From positions 62,001 through 126,000 of the forward strand of contig NZ_JACHCM010000005.1 in the NCBI RefSeq assembly GCF_014200755.1: DNA of 64,000 bases, read 5' to 3'. This stretch comes from Rhodanobacter sp. ANJX3 (GTDB lineage: Bacteria > Pseudomonadota > Gammaproteobacteria > Xanthomonadales > Rhodanobacteraceae). Positions 61,236 to 64,000 of this stretch are shown in pieces; the stretch's first letter is position 1; each line of letters starts with the position of its first letter. A program made the translations under genes and the position numbers. Below the pieces are notes generated by a model. That model saw only the letters and a program-made list of their open reading frames with translations, did no database searches and was not told the origin of the DNA.

Positions 61236-64000
61236 TTAGAAGTCGTACTTCGCGTTGAAGGTCACATAGCGAGGCGACTCCGTCGAGACCGGGGTATTGT
61301 AAGTTGGATTATATACAGTCACTCCCCGGTTATTACCCAACTCGGTATTAGCATAAGCAGAAGTGTACAGCGTCGCCTTTTGCTCGTTCAGCAAGTTGTG
61401 GACTTCTGCCTGCAAGGTGAGATGCTTGTTTGCCCAGTCCGGCGTGTACGTCAAGCTCAGATTGATCTGGTGGGTCCACGGCGTAAAGCCAGTGGCGCCC
61501 GCAGGAGAGGGTACACCACCATAGCCGATCGTCTGGCCTGGGTTGTCTGGATCAGGAACAGTCGAAATGCCGCTCGGCACACCACCGCAAAAGTGCTCAT
61601 AAGCGCCACCGTACTGATCTCCATTAATCGTGTAGCCGTAACCGCTCAGACAGACCTTTGGCGCTCCCGACTGCACAATGACCGTGCCGCTGACCATCCA
61701 CTCCGGCGTAATGGCATACGAGCCGAACGCCTTGAACGTGTGCTTGTGATCGTTGGCCAGAACACCATTGCTGTTTGCCTCGATGTCGGTGTAATCCCAG
61801 TTCGCCGTGGTGGTACCGGAAAAATGTTGACCCTGCGAGTTCGAGATTTGCCCCGTCGCGGTATCGGTCGGACCCTCGTCAGTACCGTACGACCGGGAGA
61901 ACACGTAGTCGAGCTTGCCGAACCACTTGCCATCCCATGTGTGCTCCAGATACGTATCCAGGGCATAGTACTTTCGCGTCGGTTTTACGGGGTACGTCGG
62001 GAGGAAACCAGCCAGCACTCCCTGCCCGGTGTTCGGATTCCAGGTCACCACGCCCCCGGGTGCCCCTGCGCACGGGATGTAGTTGGTCTTGCCCGGATTA
62101 ACCAGACCGGAAGCGCAGCCATACGGATCGTTGAGATCCGTGTCATCCACGAAGTTGCCTGTTTTCTGATAAGTGCCCTGCATGCCCAACACCAGACCGG
62201 TCTCGCCAAGCATCTTCTGGAAACCCAGCACGTATTCGTCCTGATACTCCGCCTTGAGATTGGTCGAGGCATAGTCCTTTGTATTGCCGGGGACACCGTT
62301 CTCACCATCGGACGAATAGAACCCGGGCTTCGTCACACCTGGCGCCAAGGCCACGGGGACGGGGGTTAGACCGGTCGGAACGCCATTCGCATCAATGCCC
62401 GTATAGGTATAGATCACATCGCCATAGATCGTGCCAAATGCCGGGTTACGGGTAGCCAGGCCTGCCGGCAACGCCAAGTAGTAACGTCCTGCATTGCCGA
62501 AAACCTTAAACGTGCTGTCGCCAAACACGTCCCAGCTCGCACCCAGGCGAGGCGCCCATTGCGGGCTCTCTTCGTTCACGTAGGCGACACCGCCGATACC
62601 GAGGTTTTTGAACTGATCATTGCGCACGCCAAGGTCAAGCAACAGGTTGGGGGTGACCTGCCAGCGGTCTTCAACATATTGCGCTTTCTGTCGCACGGCT
62701 AGACTTACGTCCGATCCGTAAAATTGCTCGTCGACGTAATTGCCGGAGCCGGGATTCCCGATATAGGGCACCGCGTTCGGGCCAGTGTTGTTCGGCGGAA
62801 AACCGTTGAAGTAGGTATAGCTACCGCCACCAAGGGTGGAGAAACCATCGTGGTCATCACGGTACTGAACATTGTCGATACCGAATTTGAGGTCGTGGTC
62901 GGATGTGATCTTCCAGTCAAGATCTACACGCAGATTAGCGGTCTTGGTTTTGTGATCCGGGTTCGGGAGTTGTTGATCGATGAGGTTAGGAACGGTAACG
63001 CCCGCAGGCACGGGGACCCCTGAAAAAGATACCGGCGCCACGCCCGCCTCACCCGCAAAGTTGGCGTAATACTGTCCCGTCATCACGCCGTACTGAGCCT
63101 CTAGCGTGAGGTTGTCGGTGATGTACGAGGTGTACTTGAGGATGCCTACCTTGAAGGTGTTCTTGGTCGTTATACCTGGGCCGTAAAGCGAGCCAACTTT
63201 CTGGTCCGTGTAGTCGTAGTTGTAGTAGTTGCTGCTGGTCTGATTCTGCTGGGTCTGGACGCCGGTGAACTCCAGCACGTTGCTATCGTTGATATTCCAG
63301 TCCAGCTTGCCGTAAAGCTTGGGCGATTTCACAGCTTGCGACTGATAAAAGCCTGCCGGCGTTGTCAGACCGTTGTTGAAGCCCGACGCGCCGGTCTGGA
63401 TACCGCCTTGTGAGCTGTCATGTTGCCATTCGGCCGTAATGTAGAAAAATAGTTTGTCTTTGATCAGAGGGCCACTAAGGTAGGCGTCGTACACCGTCTC
63501 CCAGTTGTCGTTCTGCTTTCTTCCTACAGCAATCTGGCCATAGCCGGCAGGATAGTTTGTGGTGCCTTGGTTGGCCAAATAAGGGGTACCGGTATTGTCC
63601 ACGGAACCGACCGGTGTATTTGGGTTGTTATAGTGAATATTGTCGAAGTTGCTTTGGGCAAACTCCGGCTGCCACGACACGTACACACCGGCATGAAAGT
63701 CGTTGCTACCCCGCTGGCCGATCTGGCTGATCACACCACCGGTCGAACGACCATATTCAGGACCATAACCGGAGGTGATGGTCTGCTGCTCGGCAATCGC
63801 GAAGTACGGCAGCGCCACGCCGCCCGCGCCACCAATCGGATCGGTGGTGTTGAAGCCGTTGAGGTAATAGGCATTTTCCACGACGCTGTTGCCGCCGATG
63901 GAGACCAGCGGCGTACCGGTCGGACCCGTACCGAGGCTGGAACCACCCATGTTCACACCCGGGGACAGTAGCGCAATGTCTTCTGCGGTGTGAGCCAGCG
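61236..64000 (-). CDS. Oar-like TonB-dependent outer-membrane receptor (partial)
   Basis: About 921 residues are visible; the N-terminus lies beyond the window. From the right edge it reads HTAEDIALLSPGVNMGG, a plug-domain segment, then ITSGYGPEYGRSTGGVISQI, typical of Oar/OmpA-related TonB receptors. The C-terminus ends YVTFNAKYDF, with a terminal Phe as in outer-membrane barrels. Aromatic- and Asn/Gly-rich beta-strand sequence fills the rest. The frame is open to the edge, so an internal GTG at 63956 is not the start. It may import a large ligand such as a glycan or peptide. Base composition looks less GC-rich than its neighbours. Confidence 0.92.
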   Translation of the reverse strand, partial: LAHTAEDIALLSPGVNMGGSSLGTGPTGTPLVSIGGNSVVENAYYLNGFNTTDPIGGAGGVALPYFAIAEQQTITSGYGPEYGRSTGGVISQIGQRGSNDFHAGVYVSWQPEFAQSNFDNIHYNNPNTPVGSVDNTGTPYLANQGTTNYPAGYGQIAVGRKQNDNWETVYDAYLSGPLIKDKLFFYITAEWQHDSSQGGIQTGASGFNNGLTTPAGFYQSQAVKSPKLYGKLDWNINDSNVLEFTGVQTQQNQTSSNYYNYDYTDQKVGSLYGPGITTKNTFKVGILKYTSYITDNLTLEAQYGVMTGQYYANFAGEAGVAPVSFSGVPVPAGVTVPNLIDQQLPNPDHKTKTANLRVDLDWKITSDHDLKFGIDNVQYRDDHDGFSTLGGGSYTYFNGFPPNNTGPNAVPYIGNPGSGNYVDEQFYGSDVSLAVRQKAQYVEDRWQVTPNLLLDLGVRNDQFKNLGIGGVAYVNEESPQWAPRLGASWDVFGDSTFKVFGNAGRYYLALPAGLATRNPAFGTIYGDVIYTYTGIDANGVPTGLTPVPVALAPGVTKPGFYSSDGENGVPGNTKDYASTNLKAEYQDEYVLGFQKMLGETGLVLGMQGTYQKTGNFVDDTDLNDPYGCASGLVNPGKTNYIPCAGAPGGVVTWNPNTGQGVLAGFLPTYPVKPTRKYYALDTYLEHTWDGKWFGKLDYVFSRSYGTDEGPTDTATGQISNSQGQHFSGTTTANWDYTDIEANSNGVLANDHKHTFKAFGSYAITPEWMVSGTVIVQSGAPKVCLSGYGYTINGDQYGGAYEHFCGGVPSGISTVPDPDNPGQTIGYGGVPSPAGATGFTPWTHQINLSLTYTPDWANKHLTLQAEVHNLLNEQKATLYTSAYANTELGNNRGVTVYNPTYNTPVSTESPRYVTFNAKYDF

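Overview
The window looks like a chromosomal segment of a GC-rich gammaproteobacterium of the Xanthomonadales/Lysobacterales, most likely Rhodanobacteraceae (a Dyella, Rhodanobacter, Luteibacter or Frateuria type). This rests on the 2-Cys OhrR, a lipoyl-domain-bearing Lpd, an Oar-like TonB-dependent receptor, a three-domain Grx4, an ABC-permease/M1 peptidase fusion and a mannitol ABC operon of a type common in that group. I ran no database search, so the genus is an inference. Most of the window is ordinary core and semi-core chromosome. I see no phage, integron, CRISPR array, complete IS, rRNA or tRNA.

Layout: 1-1.7 kb (minus) holds partial rpe, djlA and a small cytochrome c. 1.8-4.2 kb holds purC, an Mpo1-like membrane enzyme and small membrane proteins. 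4.4-13.1 kb holds a divergent Y-family polymerase, a DhaK-DhaL kinase, a GH50-like lipoprotein glycosidase, an APC permease, a secreted protein and canonical DinB. 13.1-16.4 kb is a peroxide and thiol stress block (DUF3224, ohrR-ohr, FMN reductase, glycine-zipper protein, GIY-YIG protein). 16.5-20.5 kb (minus) is aceF, lpd and a DUF6624-like secreted protein. 20.8-25.4 kb is an ABC ATPase plus a 1206-residue permease/M1 fusion. 25.4-32.8 kb is a run of small minus-strand envelope genes (MscS, LtrA, DUF2845 pair, DUF2383-like, YggN-like, TonB-C-terminal protein, peroxiredoxin). 33-40.9 kb holds a universal stress protein, a ferritin-like protein, two lipoproteins, a membrane LytTR regulator divergent from an acyltransferase, an MFS transporter, a GST and a YqjD-like protein. 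41-47.8 kb (minus) is aceE, maeB and a QEGLA-motif protein. 48.3-54.2 kb is a complete mannitol/polyol ABC transporter operon with its dehydrogenase. 54.3-61.1 kb holds rsgA, an AlaA-like aminotransferase, an SGNH hydrolase, an LpxH-like phosphoesterase, a Grx4 fusion and a TPR-sulfotransferase. The window ends inside a large TonB-dependent receptor (minus).

Together the genes cover pyruvate entry to the TCA cycle (aceE, aceF, lpd, maeB), polyol uptake and oxidation, triose and pentose phosphate metabolism (rpe, dhaK) and organic-peroxide defence. The points most worth a second look are: the OhrR palindrome inside an apparently leaderless promoter; two palindromes with 4-nt spacers ahead of the mannitol operon and a 12-bp stem after its binding-protein gene; the permease/M1 fusion with non-canonical zinc-ligand spacing; a second Y-family polymerase without an obvious clamp motif; a frameshifted DUF2845 copy next to an intact RS-rich one; and a 59-bp MITE-like inverted repeat that supplies a stop codon. 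I found no clearly new multi-gene system.
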